A stretch of 64,000 bases of DNA, from the NCBI GenBank assembly GCA_029204225.1, contig CM055092.1, positions 38,263,800 to 38,327,799 on the forward strand, in the 5' to 3' direction. The translations under genes and the position numbers were made by a program. Each line of letters starts with the position of its first letter. Position 1 is the first letter of the stretch. Positions 10,602 through 22,384 of the stretch are shown one piece after another. This DNA is from Diphasiastrum complanatum (Eukaryota; Streptophyta; Lycopodiopsida; Lycopodiales; Lycopodiaceae). The notes under the pieces are model-generated. The model saw only the letters and a program-made list of their open reading frames with translations, ran no database searches and was not told the origin of the DNA.

Positions 10602-10655
10602 GAATTCAATCCAAAACTCGCTTAGAAAGTTGATTTCTAAGCGAGTTTTGAATTC
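10602..10655. repeat. hairpin-forming inverted repeat
   Basis: The left arm GAATTC(AATCC)AAAACTCGCTTAG and the right arm CTAAGCGAGTTTTGAATTC pair over 19 bases, with a five-base insert in the left arm and an 11-base loop. It lies in copia LTR/leader sequence. Its role is unknown. Confidence 0.85.
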
Positions 10656-11170
10656 ATAGAGGAGGCTTTCTAGCATTCAAGGAGAGGGAAGATCAGAGAT
10701 TTGGGGACTCTTCAAGGCTGTTCTAAGGTTTAGAGGACATCTTCTAAAGTGATTTAGGTTCAGTCCAACCATTGCTTGACTTATGCATCAAGTTAGATCA
10801 ATTTCTCATCAATTTTGATCAATTTTTGCTTGTGATTGGATAGTAGATTGTGTTGCAGCCTCTTTAAGTTCCATTTAGATCTTTTGCAAGTGATTTTGGA
10901 AAGATATTAGGTTGCTTAAATTAGATCATTTGAAACTTTTATGCTCTTTATAGAAAGAGGGGCAATTCTACTACTATTGTCTACTTCAATCAAGCAAGTG
11001 CATTGTCTTTAGTATTCTATGATTTGATTTTGTTAACGATCATTCTTAGATCTTTACAAGAAGTCTATTACTGATCTTTTCAGGTCCCTAAGAAGTGGGA
11101 TAAGGTAGATCTTCAATCAAATCAATAGAAGTAACCTTCATTTGTATCAAGTCCTTGATTAGGAGAATAG

Positions 11171-11227
11171 ATGGCATCTTTAAATGCATATCTTTTGAAT
11201 TTCAACAAAACTAGATATTCCATATGG
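11171..11227 (+). pseudogene. copia gag start, truncated
   Basis: An ATG after a leader opens a frame whose residues LLNFNKTRYSIW match the start of copia gag (usual form F.G.NY..W). After 19 codons the frame enters the LTR at 11228, so only the first residues remain. Confidence 0.6.
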
Positions 11228-11362
11228 TGTCAAGAATCAGATATGCAACATCAAGCATTCGCCATAAGCAATCACCAAGTAGAGAGGCAGAAGAAGAACA
11301 CGCAATATCACTCAATCATACACTTCATACTGAATATAAAATGTACATATACACCCTGAACC

Positions 11363-11422
<60 letters not shown>

Positions 11423-11550
11423 AAAACTTAGGAGTAGACTACTAGACTAGCCTACGGCTAGTTAGAGCTGGTAATGGCTGTCAATAATAAAGTACATCGA
11501 GAACAATAACTAAGAAGTGTAACAATGAAGTTTATCATTGATTTCTAACA
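11228..11550 (-). repeat. copia LTR, minus orientation, with polypurine tract
   Basis: The plus strand reads TGTCAAGAATCAG...ATTTCTAACA. It is the reverse complement of the family at 4007 and 34582. On the minus strand it is preceded by GAGGGAGAG (11551-11559), a polypurine tract, so this is a 3' LTR whose element lay to the right. It cuts a copia gag start at 11227. Confidence 0.85.
11365..11418. repeat. (GA)27 microsatellite inside the LTR
   Basis: Fifty-four bases of uninterrupted GA. Other copies of this LTR have only a short GATAGAGAGAG stretch here, so the tract expanded after insertion. Confidence 0.95.
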
Positions 11551-12174
11551 CTCTCCCTCAATGATAAAATTACATTCTTCTATGTCTAAGAGACTACGAA
11601 GGTTCTCAAACGTAATTATCCGATGCGTAAAGTTGACTGCAAATGATATGCACAGAGAGAGGAAATGTTGGTAATCTAAAATGAAACAAGATAGATGGAA
11701 TAAAAAACACAAAGCATAAATGTGTGTAAAGTTTAGAAAGTGGAAAGATGATATGGTAGAGTGTTACGCAGCTGAATGGATGTATAGAAACGATGGAGTA
11801 TGGATCAATTGAAAACATGATGCAGAGCTGTTATAATACAATAGAAAGTGGTTGAATTAGATCTAAACATAGAAAGATCATCCGAAATTTTCCAGAGAGA
11901 TAAAAACTCGTCTAGAAATTGTGTGAAGTAAAAATGAATTGGCCACGTCGACATCTTTATACTAAAAAATTTTAGGTCATCTTCGGACGCAATTTTCGTC
12001 AGATGCAATCTCATGGGTCTGACCGTCAGATGCAATTACCTTGTCGGATGCAATTGACGCGGTTGATGGAAATTTGTTCTTTTGAAGGCAAGTGGCAGAT
12101 GCAATTAGAATATGAAAACTGGCAGATGGAAATTCAAGGTAAAAAAAATACATAGGGTTGAAATAAATAACAAT
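11551..12174 (-). other. 3' internal remnant of a copia element; no gene
   Basis: Next to the polypurine tract this should be the 3' internal end of the element whose LTR is at 11228, but no RNase H motif could be read. From about 11990 to 12140 a loose repeat of CAGATGCAATT/CGGATGCAATT recurs. A similar word family is at 38190-38420. Confidence 0.45.
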
Positions 12175-12300
12175 GGATCAAAAAATTATTAGGGATCAAA
12201 AAATTATAAGGGATTGAAAAATTATAAGGGATCGAAAAATTACAAAGGATCGAAAATTTACAAATGATCAAAAAAATTACAAAGGAACGAATAATATTTT
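12175..12300. repeat. 18-bp tandem repeat, about seven units
   Basis: Units of the form GGATCGAAAAATTATAAG start at 12175, 12193, 12211, 12229, 12247, 12265 and 12284. The last step is 19 bases. AT-rich and diverged; no coding. Confidence 0.9.
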
Positions 12301-12587
12301 TTGAGCTTGTGTTGGAAAATTCGAGTCTTCATATTTTTTGTGTTTTCCAAGAGTAAGTATAAAATCGATGGTTTTCTAAAAAACTTGGATAGGAATATAC
12401 ATAGAAAAAACGCTTGTGAAAAAAGTAATGCTAATCATTATATACAAGAAGATGGATCAGAGAAAAATTGGAAGAAAAGATAATAACCTTGAAGTACATC
12501 TTAGATATGATCTACCATAAAGATATCCTCATAGTATTGTCGTAGTCAACTAGCATATTCCTCCTTGGTTGAGTACAAAAAAGAGAC

Positions 12588-13554
12588 ACATTATGTTGGC
12601 ACTTTTAATTCTTGGCCAACGCAAGGTTAAGAACATGGATGTCTATCTTTAGCCGCTTATTGACGAGTTGGAAAATTTGTGGAAGGGGATAAAAGCATAT
12701 GACATTTCGCGTCCCTTACATGAGAGGGAGTTCAGACTACATGCCATTGTAATGTGGACAATGCATGACTATCCAGAATTAGGTGAATGCTCAGGTAATT
12801 ATTCAAACAATGTCTATCTTGTTTACATAGGAGTTTGTTTACAGTTACATACAACTAGTAATTCTTGACATTTACATGATATACTACAATGGCTATAATT
12901 ATTCTTTGACATATACTTTTTTTAATAGTGATTGATAGTATCCATTTGTTAAGCAGGCTTTCAAATGGCTGAAAAAAATGCTTGTTTTTGTGTGGGCCAA
13001 ATCTTGTGGGAAGATACTCTTTTAGTCTCAAAAAAGTGGTTTATGAAAATCATCTTAAATACTTGCATTAAGGCCATCCATTCAGAGACACTCATAGAAG
13101 AGGTTTTGGAGGAAGAGTTGAAAGAGAGTGTCCGTGAAAGATTGGCGAATACTATGGAAGGAATCTCAAGCAAAGCCAATCAATGGTATGAAAAGATTGT
13201 CTATATTTCATCGTTTGGAATATTGGAATAACCTTTTGATTAATCACCTACTTGATCCCATGCACATATTTAAAAATGTGAATCTATTTGGAAACACTTG
13301 ATTGGTGAAAAATATACCATTGCTGCAAGGCACGATGTAAAAGAATCAAACACCAAAAAAGAATATTGGATAAAGGATGGTGAAGATCATGCTCCAAAAG
13401 TACCTTGGACAATCACTAAGGAGGAGCTTAATTGTGTGCGCTCCATTATTCATGACATTAGAACACCAACTGGTTTTGCCCATTCTCTATGGTCATGATT
13501 CACAGTGGATGGAAAGTTGCAAGGTCTCAAATCTCATGATTGGCTAAAGAGAAT
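12588..13554 (+). pseudogene. CACTA (En/Spm) TNP2-like transposase remnant
   Basis: The first part (12588-12800) reads LALLILGQRKVKNMDVYL, a stop, PLIDELENLWKGIKAYDIS and LHAIVMWTMHDYPELGECSG. This is the Transposase_21 pattern: fixed Pro in LIPGP-like, DVYL.PL..EL..LW.G...YD, W T..D.P..G..SG. A likely intron follows (GT near 12796, AG at 12958). A frame without a recognised domain lies at 12961-13231. Near 13400-13550 the VPWTITKEEL, IRTPTGFAHSL and GLKSHDW patterns match the region after TNP2 in CACTA elements. A gypsy LTR cuts it at 13555. Confidence 0.75.
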
Positions 13555-14078
13555 TGTTGGAGGGTTTGCGGATCCCAAGGCAACTCTAACCCTAGTTAAT
13601 AAGTGAGAGGGATTTGGCACACTGCGTGTGTATGTCCAACCCAATGATCACATACTTATTTGATTAATTAGAATGTTGATTAAAGGACTTTAGGCCAAAT
13701 TTGTCGGACTTTTAATGTCGCAGGCCTAAATGTCAAGCTAGTGAATAAAGTTGGGTTTCCCTCCAATTTTGATGGTTCCCACACTTTTTTAAGTTTGAAT
13801 AAAAAGAGAGGCAAGACTGGACCAATAGGATTCAGAGGCCAGGGTCCTCCTCTCTACTATAAAAAGGGACCAACTCGAGTTGTTCCTCATGTTCATTTCC
13901 TCATTTCAATAAAGCAGATTGGTTCTCTTTAGAAATGGATTGATGAATGTCCTTGCTCTTCCTTTCTTCTCCTCCATTTCTCATGCTTTCTTTGGATTTT
14001 GCTAATTGTTGGATTTGATCATTATTGGGATTTCGAAGTAGGGTTAATGGATGTAGTGTTAATGCTTAGTGTTAATGG
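13555..14078 (+). repeat. 5' LTR fragment of gypsy element F
   Basis: Begins TGTTGGAGGGTTTGCGGATC, the same terminus as the inverted copy ending at 59354. It follows that LTR for about 520 bases, then jumps at about 14078 to leader sequence. The LTR end, the primer site and part of the leader, about 1 kb in the other copy, are deleted here. Confidence 0.85.
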
Positions 14079-14468
14079 ATGTCAAACCTTCCATCTGAGA
14101 AGTCGGCGAAGGTTATTTCCCAAGAAATTTCCAGAAAAGTGTTCTGAGAGTTTTTATCTCAAACTAGCACTGTTGAACCTTCGTCGAGACAAGCTTCGCC
14201 TAGAGAACCTTTGCCAGTCCTATTTTTAGTTTTTGATTTTCCAGATCAAGTCTCTGTCAAAATTTGGATCAAATATGATATATTCTGAATTAGACTCTAA
14301 GAGATTTATCATTTTTGAGAAGTATCGATTGATCAAATTTTTGGGTAGTTTTTCATCATATAGAATCAGATTCTTGAAAAGTGAAATAGAGATAGCAGAT
14401 CTAATCTGATATAGTTTTTGTAAAAATCTATATCCAATCACATTATCAATTTGATCTAAATTTGTAAG

Positions 14469-15820
14469 ATGGCTGCTCCTGGAGCTGCTCCACAAGAGGT
14501 CAATCCAATTATTGTTAGAAGAGCACCCCGATTGGATCGACCCAAATATAATGGATTAACAGATCCAGTTAGATTTCTTCAGATCTATGCTGAATCCTGT
14601 GAGGTCTATGGTGAGATTTATCCTCAATATAAACTTAAGCTGTTTCCTATGGCCTTAGCAGGCGCAACACAAGATTGGTACTATAATCAAGATGAAACTA
14701 AGCGTACAGATTGGGAGGTTGTTGAACGAGCCTTTATCACACAGTTTAGACCACGGAAGTTTATGGAAGACCCTTTCCTACTTTTAAGTAAAATTAAAAT
14801 GAGAAAGCGCGAAATGGTTCGAGATTACATCGAAAGGGTGAAACGTCTTAGATCTGAATGTGAGCCTGAGCTGATTAATGAAAATGCCATGATTATGTGG
14901 TTTTTGTCAGGACTACCTAAATGGATCAGACGTGAACTGAAACGCCATAATGAGTACGCACTTTTGCAAAATGCGATGGACGATGCAATTCGGGAGGAGG
15001 ATGAAGATTCGGATGATGAGCCGAATGTCAGTATGTTGCCTTATACAGCAGGGCAGACTACTATGACATACACCACTATTGCATCAACGAATGCCAATGC
15101 TACTGCATAAATGATGCTCAATGAGTTTGAGAAACTTGGGAAGACCCAGCAGAAACAGATGGAAAAGTTGCAGTTGCAATTTGATGAGAAGATCAATGCA
15201 TTGGAGAATTTCCATGGAGAAGCGAACAAGGAACCTGAGAAGTTTGCAAAGACTTTTCCTACTAGGAAAAATGTCTGGTGTTCTATTTATACACGAAATC
15301 ACACAGTGAACAAGTGTCCTCAATTGAAAAAATGAATGGAAATCAGTGTTTGCCATCTGTGTAATTCACCTGACCATGAGACTGCCTTTTGCAACTTCAA
15401 CCCTCGGATAATTCAGCAATGGTATGCCCAAATGGGATATTGAGATCCACAGTATGGAGGCAATCCAGCAGCAAGACTATGACAATCTACTCTTGGATAC
15501 CCGGAGCGTCTAGCCTTGCCTGCCCCACCAAAGTACTCCACTCCTCCTGCCAATTTGATGGAACCAGATGCTTACGGAAGTGCTGAGCAATGGAGCTATG
15601 GTAATGATCAGGAAGGTGGATCTTTAGAACAGTATGCCATTTATGCTGCCGCTCAACAACAAGCCTTGAGAAATTGGGCCAGAGCACCACTTTGATGCTT
15701 TGCATGTGGAGAAAATCATAGAGTTACAGAATGGCCAAATAAAGGAAAATTTGTCGTGACTGTGGATATGGGCATTGCTATAAAGACTGTCTAGCAAGAC
15801 CAAAGCCACCACTAGCTACA
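14469..15820 (+). pseudogene. gypsy gag (element F)
   Basis: ATG at 14469 opens 213 codons of capsid-like gag: RPKYNGLTDPVRFLQIY, DWYYNQDE...W..VERAFITQFRP, MVRDYIERVKRL, MWFLSGLPKWIRRELK, then an acidic stretch. A TAA at 15108 and later stops interrupt one frame that continues with a coiled segment and three zinc knuckles (WCSIYTRNHTVNKC with one Cys lost, CHLCNSPDHETAFC, CFACGENHRVTEW with its last Cys lost). The inverted copy at 56019-57376 keeps these residues, so the stops here are later decay. Upstream, 14079-14468 is leader without genes. Confidence 0.85.
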
Positions 15821-15832
15821 ACACATGTAAAT

Positions 15833-17561
15833 TTGATAACAATCAAGCAAAGATCGGTAGCCCATAATAAACCAAGTGCACCCTTGATGGTGGTCACCAG
15901 AGCACAAAAGCAAAAAGAACCAGTAGTGGATTCAGTACCTGCTGATTCTATACCATTGAACGATACACCAACAACATCAAAAGTCTATCCAAATCTTAAT
16001 GCAGGAAAACAAAGATATCAGGATATGAGACAATGGATTAAACATCTGCAAGAAGAAGAGGAACTTGAAGCTGCTAAAGTAACAGCTGAAGTTCGGTCTT
16101 CACCATTGCAGCCTCCAAAAAATTTACGTACGGATATGAATGATCAATTACATCATCACGAAGAACTCTTCAAGATGACTAAACCGGAAGCACCGCATAC
16201 AGAATTACTCATGAATATTTTGTCTAGCAAGATCAATATTTCATTAGGAGAGTTCCTAAAGTTGGTGCCAAAAGCAAAAGAAGTCTTAGCGCAAAAGTTA
16301 GCTCAAGAAGAATCAGAAGACCATCAGGAGCCTCTGTTTTGTGCTAGATTTGAAGAATCTAATGATGTACTCCATGTTGGAGTCGCTTGAAAAGTGAAAA
16401 AGAATATCACTCTGCCGATACAACATAGACAATTTTCTAAAGAAGCAGCCGTGATAGATGGCGTTTCAGGAGTTAACCTGATTTCTACAAAGCTATGTAC
16501 AAAATGGGGCCTTACAAAGATTAAGCCTGCTACTTTTGCTATTAAGCTAGTTGATCAAACGACGGTTCGTCCACAAGGAATGGTGAAAGATATACCTGTC
16601 AAGATTGCAGGAGTATAGTTCGTCATTATTTTCGTCGTGATGGACTTACCAAAAGCACCAAATGTCTACCGAGTTCTCTTGGGACGTCCATGGTTACGAG
16701 TTGCCGCAAGTAATTCATAACTGGGGTACCGGCAAAATCACTTTTGAAAATCGTGAACGTGCAATTAAAATTGATCCTAAGACTTGGACTGTCAAGCCAG
16801 TGGTTCAAAAACCGGATGACGATTCATCACCAACAGATCACACTTGTGATCGACAAGAGAAAAAATTGGGAGTTCATTACGATTCTCAAACGAATACTGT
16901 CAATTGGAACGAAGCTCTTGCAATAATTGATTGTACAATAGGATATATGTGTCAACAAGATATTCAATAAAAAATGAACAAGATTTTCTTGTTAGATCGA
17001 ACTTTGGATACGCCAATCATGTTTCCACTAAATGTGCTGAATGTAGCCTGGATATCAACGGAACCTATACCAGATCCAATTGAGGATGATCTCATACCAA
17101 TGAGCCATGACTTAACTTATGATGGCAATGCAAAACTTACGGATGAACAGATTCTACATCATATGGATCCGACCAGATTTGGAGTGCGTAATGTTCCTGA
17201 TGAACCAACAATCAAATCATCCAAAGTAGTTATATTGAAGGGAGACAGGATGACAGGTTCGATGACGAAAAAACAAGCAAAGTAGCATTATAATACGGTT
17301 CTAAAATGGGAAAATCCCCCTCAAAAGATCGATTTTAAGGAAGTGCCACCTCTATTGGATAAAGGCAAAGAGAAAGTCAAGAATGATTCTTCAAGTCAGA
17401 TATCTAGCAAGACATCATCGTCTAGGAAGTCTTCACTTGTGAAGAAAGATTTATCATTCCGAACGTCATCACCTCCATGATCAATTCCTACTAAGAAGAC
17501 TAAACAAAGAGCCAAGACAAGTCCTTTCAAAAAAGAACAAGCAAATGTAGTCCAACATGAT
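15833..17561 (+). pseudogene. gypsy protease and spacer region (element F)
   Basis: The frame at 15833-16390 is a charged spacer with no known domain. At 16394-16618 the retropepsin-like part reads AAVIDGVSGVNLIS, where the inverted copy has VIDDGSGVHLIS, followed by VYRVLLGRPWL at about 16668-16700, the end-of-protease motif. Downstream frames to 17285 match the other copy (GVHYDSQTNTVNWNEALA; HHMDPTRFGVRNVPDEPT) and form the linker before RT, with stops and shifts. Confidence 0.75.
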
Positions 17562-19160
17562 ATGCCAGAGCATTTTAAACATTATACACTGGATGATGTG
17601 GTTATCATGTTACCTAAAGCACATCGTGAACCTGAAGAACATATGCCGGAATCTAAAGAGGTTTACGATGGCCTAGCTAGGATGCAGCCAATGAATCTTG
17701 CAGAACCAGGAGACCCGGAAAAGATTGTGCAAGTGGGATCACAACCTACTCCTGAACAAAGCACTCCGTTTGCTACTTAGTAAGTATCAAGATTGTTTTG
17801 CATGGACTTATCAAGATTTGAAGGGTCATTGAACATACCATACCTTTAGTACCTGATGCGGTACCAAAGGTTACAAAGTTCTATCACTGTAATCCTAATG
17901 TGGCAGATCTGATAAAGAAAGAACTTCAAAGATTGCTTGATGTCGATTCATTTATGAGATCGAGCATACCAAATGGATTTCACCGATTGTCATTGTTTCT
18001 AAGAAAAATGAGAAATTGTGAATCTGTGTGAATCTCAAGGCATTGAATAAAGTGACACAGAAGGATCACTTTTCGTTACCTTTTATTGAAAGCATTTTGG
18101 ATTGCCTTGCTGGAGCGGAAGCTTATAGTTTCCTGGATGGATTTAGTGGTTACAACTAGGTTAAGATTGCACCTGCCGATCACCACAAAACTGCTTTTGC
18201 AACAGAATGAGACACCTATGCTTACAAAGGAATGTTGTTTAAACTCTATAATGCACCAAGTTCATTCCAAAGAGTAATGCAATTTGCCTTTAAAGATTAT
18301 CTGCAAAAATTCCTTGAAATTTACTTGGACGACTTGGGAGTTCATAGTACAGATACAGACCACCTGGATTGATTGGAAAAAGTCTCTGAAAGATGCTGCA
18401 AATATCATATTTCTCTAAATCCAGAAAAATGCTAGATATGGATTTCTCACGGAGTGGTGCTTGGACATGTGATATCAAGACATGGTATTGCCACCGATTA
18501 TTCTAAGATCAAACCTATTGTAGAATTGCCACCGCTAGCAACAATTCGAGGAGTTTATGTGTTTATGGGTCATGCGAACTACTATCGAATTTTTATTATC
18601 TTCTTTGCAGATTTAGCACAACCTATATACAAATTAACTATTGTTCCTATTTGGACAGTAGAGGCGTTAGAAGCCTTTGAAAAGTTAAAAGAAACATTAT
18701 CTTCAGCACCAATACTGTGTTCTCCAGATTGGACATTAGAATTTCATGTTCATACAGATGCCTCAAAATACACCATTGGATCAGTTTTGACGCAGCCAGT
18801 TGACTATAAGAAAGATTATCCTATACGATTTGCAAGCAGACAGCTTACAGATCCAGAGAAGAATTATTCAACAACAGAACGTGAAGCGCTAGCCATGATT
18901 TTTTCTGTCGGAAATTTCGTCACTACCTCATGGAAACACACTTTGCATTTTATATGGATCATCAACCGTTACTTTACTTGGTAAATAAGACATGTAATAC
19001 TGGACGTATTGCAAGATGGTTATTATTATTGACTGAATTTGACTTTCGAATTGTGGTCAAAAAGAGAAAGCAACATTATCTAGCCGATCACGTTTTGCAA
19101 ATTGAATCCGCTCCAGTTAATACTGAAGTGGATGATGAACTGTACAGAAAAGACAATTGA
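17562..19160 (+). pseudogene. gypsy reverse transcriptase and RNase H (element F)
   Basis: The RT entry block (CNPNVADLIKKELQRLLD), KWISPIVIVSKKN, CLAGAEAYSFLDGFSGYN, LYNAPSSFQRVM and IYLDDLGVHS (the YxDD-type site, here YLDD) are spread over shifting frames to about 18350. RNase H follows in a cleaner frame: HTDASKYTIGSVL with the first Asp, TEREALAMI with the Glu, and YMDHQPLLYL with the next Asp. Many stops; inactive. Confidence 0.85.
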
Positions 19161-19669
19161 TTCATAAGGCTCAACCTTATCAATTAATTGTAGGACAATT
19201 ATATCGTCGTGGAACAGATAATATTTTACGAAGATGTGTTTTACCGCATGAAGTACCAGATCTAATCATGTTTTCACATGATGGCATGGGTGGAGGACAC
19301 TTCTCTACAGATATTACTGTTTGCAAACTTTTGCAATCCGGTTGTTGGTGGCCTACGCTTCATAAGGACACAGAAAATTTTATTCAGACATGTGATGTCT
19401 GCCAACGAGCACGATGGCCTATTCGCCAGAATTATGAACCCTTACATTTGGTTTTATCGCAAGCACCGTTTGAAAAATGGGGACTGGATTATGTTGGTTC
19501 TATTCATCCCGCTGCTCAAGGATCTCAGGCTCGCTACATTACCATTGCAACTAATTATATGACCAACTGGGTTGAAGCCAAAGCTGTCAAAGTGGCTGAT
19601 GCAAAATCTACGGCCAAGTTTCTATATGAAAATAAGCATCAAAGAATAATAGCAATGAATCACAAATGA
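19157..19669 (+). pseudogene. gypsy integrase N-terminal half (element F), truncated
   Basis: An open frame of 170 codons holds the H2C2 zinc finger (HDGMGGGHFS ... CDVCQRARWP) and the start of the core (FEKWGLDYVGSIHPA with the catalytic Asp, YITIATNYMTNWVEA). It ends at about 19630, before the second Asp and the Glu, where unrelated sequence begins. The 3' end and 3' LTR are absent. Confidence 0.85.
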
Positions 19670-20240
19670 GCAAAAGTACAAGAAATTAGTGTATTAGCAT
19701 CAGCCTCAACACGAGTTAGAGAGAGAAAGATAGAGAGATATCAAGCAAAAATTGTGTGGATCCAAAATGGCAAGAGATAGCTACAGAGATTTGGTTCTTC
19801 ATCATAAAATTATGAGAAGAGCTACACATATTTATGGAGTTTGAGGTAGCTCGAGGTAGAACCACATCCATCGACCTTTCAATGAGATCTAAAGTGAAAA
19901 CCAGAGTCTACGTGACATTTGTCACATCTCATGCATGTATCTCTACCTACTTTTACCAAGTGTCTTAGTTCTAACTAGAAATGTACAAATCATCATGCAT
20001 GTGTCCATTTCACTTTGTGCATGCCTTGCATGTCACTATGGATCACTTACAATTAATGCATATGAAATGCCACGAGTTTCTACAAGCATATTTTTGATAT
20101 TTCTAAGTCTACAATCTATATGCAAGTTGTAATCATCAAGCTAGATATGACATTTCCATATAGCTCAAGTTCTATCTAGGCCAAACTTCGCATTTGCATT
20201 TATGGAACAACATACTTGCATGGTACAATATTTGTAGCAA
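19670..20240. other. no gene seen
   Basis: AT-rich with a short GA-rich patch near 19715-19740. No coding motif. It may be LTR debris, but no partner copy was recognised in the window. Confidence 0.4.
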
Positions 20241-21470
20241 GCCTAAAGTCAAGATGAATTATTTTTCAATTTCAACAGAATCGGCTAAGTGCATGTTATC
20301 ACATGCGACACTTCCAAAGTGCTTCTGGGCTGAAGCTGTTTCAAAAGCAACCTATATTCAGAACAGATGTTCTACTAAAGGCCTCACAGACAAAACACCA
20401 TTCAAAGTTTGGACAAATACCAAACCTTCTTTATCAAACTTATGAGTTTTTGGATGTACTTATTTTGTGCAGATTCCTCGTGATCTCAGGAAGAAGCTCG
20501 TCTTCCAGAGTATCAAGTGTGTTTTCATCAACTACACAACTTCAGATCAAGCCTACAAGTTATTCGATCCCATCGAGTCAAAGATATTCACTAGCCGGGA
20601 TGTCATCTTCATCGAAGATCAATTTCAAGACCTCGAAGGAAAGGGTAGTCCCCATGTAGCCGACCTATCAGATTCTCCTAACGCTTTGAGCTTTCTAGTT
20701 TCTTAGTCGACTATGCCTATTGAAGGTCCAAGCTCTTCTACTCTTGATGAACAACAAATCAATGACGGATCAGATGATGATGATGTTGCAAATCAACAAC
20801 TATAGTATGATGAAAATAATCAACTTCCTGTATTACCCAGAAGATCTTCAAAAACCAGCAGACCACCTAACTGGTATATTGACAAGTTTGCAGCCTATCT
20901 TGTTCAAGAACCAACGTCTGTCCAAGAGGCACTCAGACAGCCTGACTCAGATCTCTGGAAAGAAGCTATGGATAAAGAAGATTCATCTCTTATCAAGAAC
21001 TAGATGTGGACAATTGTCGAATTACCTACCAACAGAAATGTAGTTGATTGCAAATGGATTTTCAAAGTCAAGTACAATGAGCAGCATCAACATAAGAAAG
21101 ACACGACTAATAGCCAGAGGTTTTTCTCAGGTATACAACGTCGATTACACTGAGACCTTCAGTCCAGTAGTCAAGCATTCTTCTATTCGACTTTTGTTAT
21201 CATTTGCCTCTGCAGCAGATTTGGAAATACATCAAATAGATGTACAGACAACATATCTCAATGGAGTTATTGAATAAGACATTTACATGGTGCAACTCGA
21301 AGGTGATATTATCAAGGATAAACACAATCATGTGTGTAAACTCCATAAGGCACTTTATGGCTTGAAGCACTCTGCTTGAGCATGATCTCAAATGATCAAT
21401 ACTTCCCTTATTGATCACGACAATACACCTAGCTCTTCAGATTCAAATGTTTACTTCCAAGCAGTGCAAC
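20241..21470 (+). pseudogene. copia integrase end and RT remnant (element G)
   Basis: Integrase C-terminus: AKCMLSHATLPKCFWAEAV, ATYIQNRCSTKGLTDKTPF, then VFGCTYFVQIPRDLRKKL and SRDVIFIEDQF. The linker LPRRSSKTSRPPNWYIDK and RT blocks VDCKWIFKVKYNE, DYTETFSPVVKHSSIRLLL, IHQIDVQTTYLNGVIE and HKALYGLKHSA follow. Frames shift and stops are frequent. It ends before the YVDD site, near 21470. Confidence 0.85.
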
Positions 21471-21509
21471 AGTGTAAAATCACAATGGCGCATTTTTTGA
21501 TTTTTCAAA

Positions 21510-22384
21510 GAGCCTCAAATGTTAAGGAAATGACTCTGGCAAAGTATGGGACAACCCTAAATGAGATTTAAGGACACCTTCTCCTTTTTTGTCTCTTTCG
21601 CAAAAAACCCGACAGTGTCGCCTGTGGCTATTTTAGTTCATTTCTATAGAGCTACAGTTTTGGTTCATTTATGTAGACAGAACGTTTACGGCCAACTTCA
21701 TCGCTTATCAACAATCAATGACAAGGACTGAATGGACGCCAATGGATCACCAGCCAAATGGCGATCGCAATTGATATCTAATTTCTTAGTATAAATAGTT
21801 GTTCATACTTATACAGTTTCATTCATTGAAAATCAGAATTATCAGAAGCATTTAAATAGTTAGCTCTTTGTCTCAAGCCTGCGAGCTTGAACACTCCTGA
21901 GCATTCTAGCTCACTTCTTAGAGTTGTTTTGGAGATTGCTATTGCGACACTGCTTATCAGCATTGCACATTAATTCAAACTTTCATTTTAGCCGCTCAGA
22001 GATAGCATAGAATATGCGACTTTGATCCGCAACTTATTGTACTCATTTACTTCTATTACGTTTTTCATACTGAATCAATACTATCTTTCATTGCGTTCAG
22101 TTTTTTGTCTTAGAATGTATGCGTTTCTGTATTTCTTCGCGACTAATTTGCAAACAATTCATGACTAATTATTTGTCTGATAATTTTTTATGCTTAATTA
22201 TTTGGCTACGTAATCACTGCAATACTGGCGATTTCAAAGTTAGCTACTATAAGTTCAAACATGATTTTTATCACTATTGTCTTGTTTGAAATTGATAGGC
22301 GTAGTCATGCATTGGAAAGATGAAGATAGTTTATTCTGCCATGCACAAAAAGTTTTCTTTCTAGACACACAAATTGTTTTCCTT
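21510..22384 (+). other. possible LTR with TATA box
   Basis: Starts near TGTTAAGGAAATGACTC (about 21520) after truncated copia RT sequence. It contains a TATAAATAG box at about 21791 and then a leader-like AT-rich stretch. No second copy was found, so the LTR call is tentative. No coding seen. Confidence 0.35.

Larger units (their letters stand above)
10196..11170 (+). other. continuation of copia LTR and leader
   Basis: No gene. The stretch carries an 18-bp perfect palindrome (10236-10253), a strong hairpin (10602-10655) and a GATCTAAATCTTGTG motif shared with about 41478. It ends in a leader before a gag start at 11171. The exact LTR end and primer site are unclear; AAGTGGGATAAGG near 11093 may be a decayed primer site. 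Confidence 0.45.

Noticed and set aside
12175-12300. CRISPR-like array
   Set aside because: Units are contiguous with no spacers, and this is plant DNA with no cas genes.
12961-13231. Stand-alone 88-codon gene
   Set aside because: It lies between TNP2-type blocks on the same strand just after an intron acceptor, so it is treated as part of the CACTA remnant although its own domain is not recognised.
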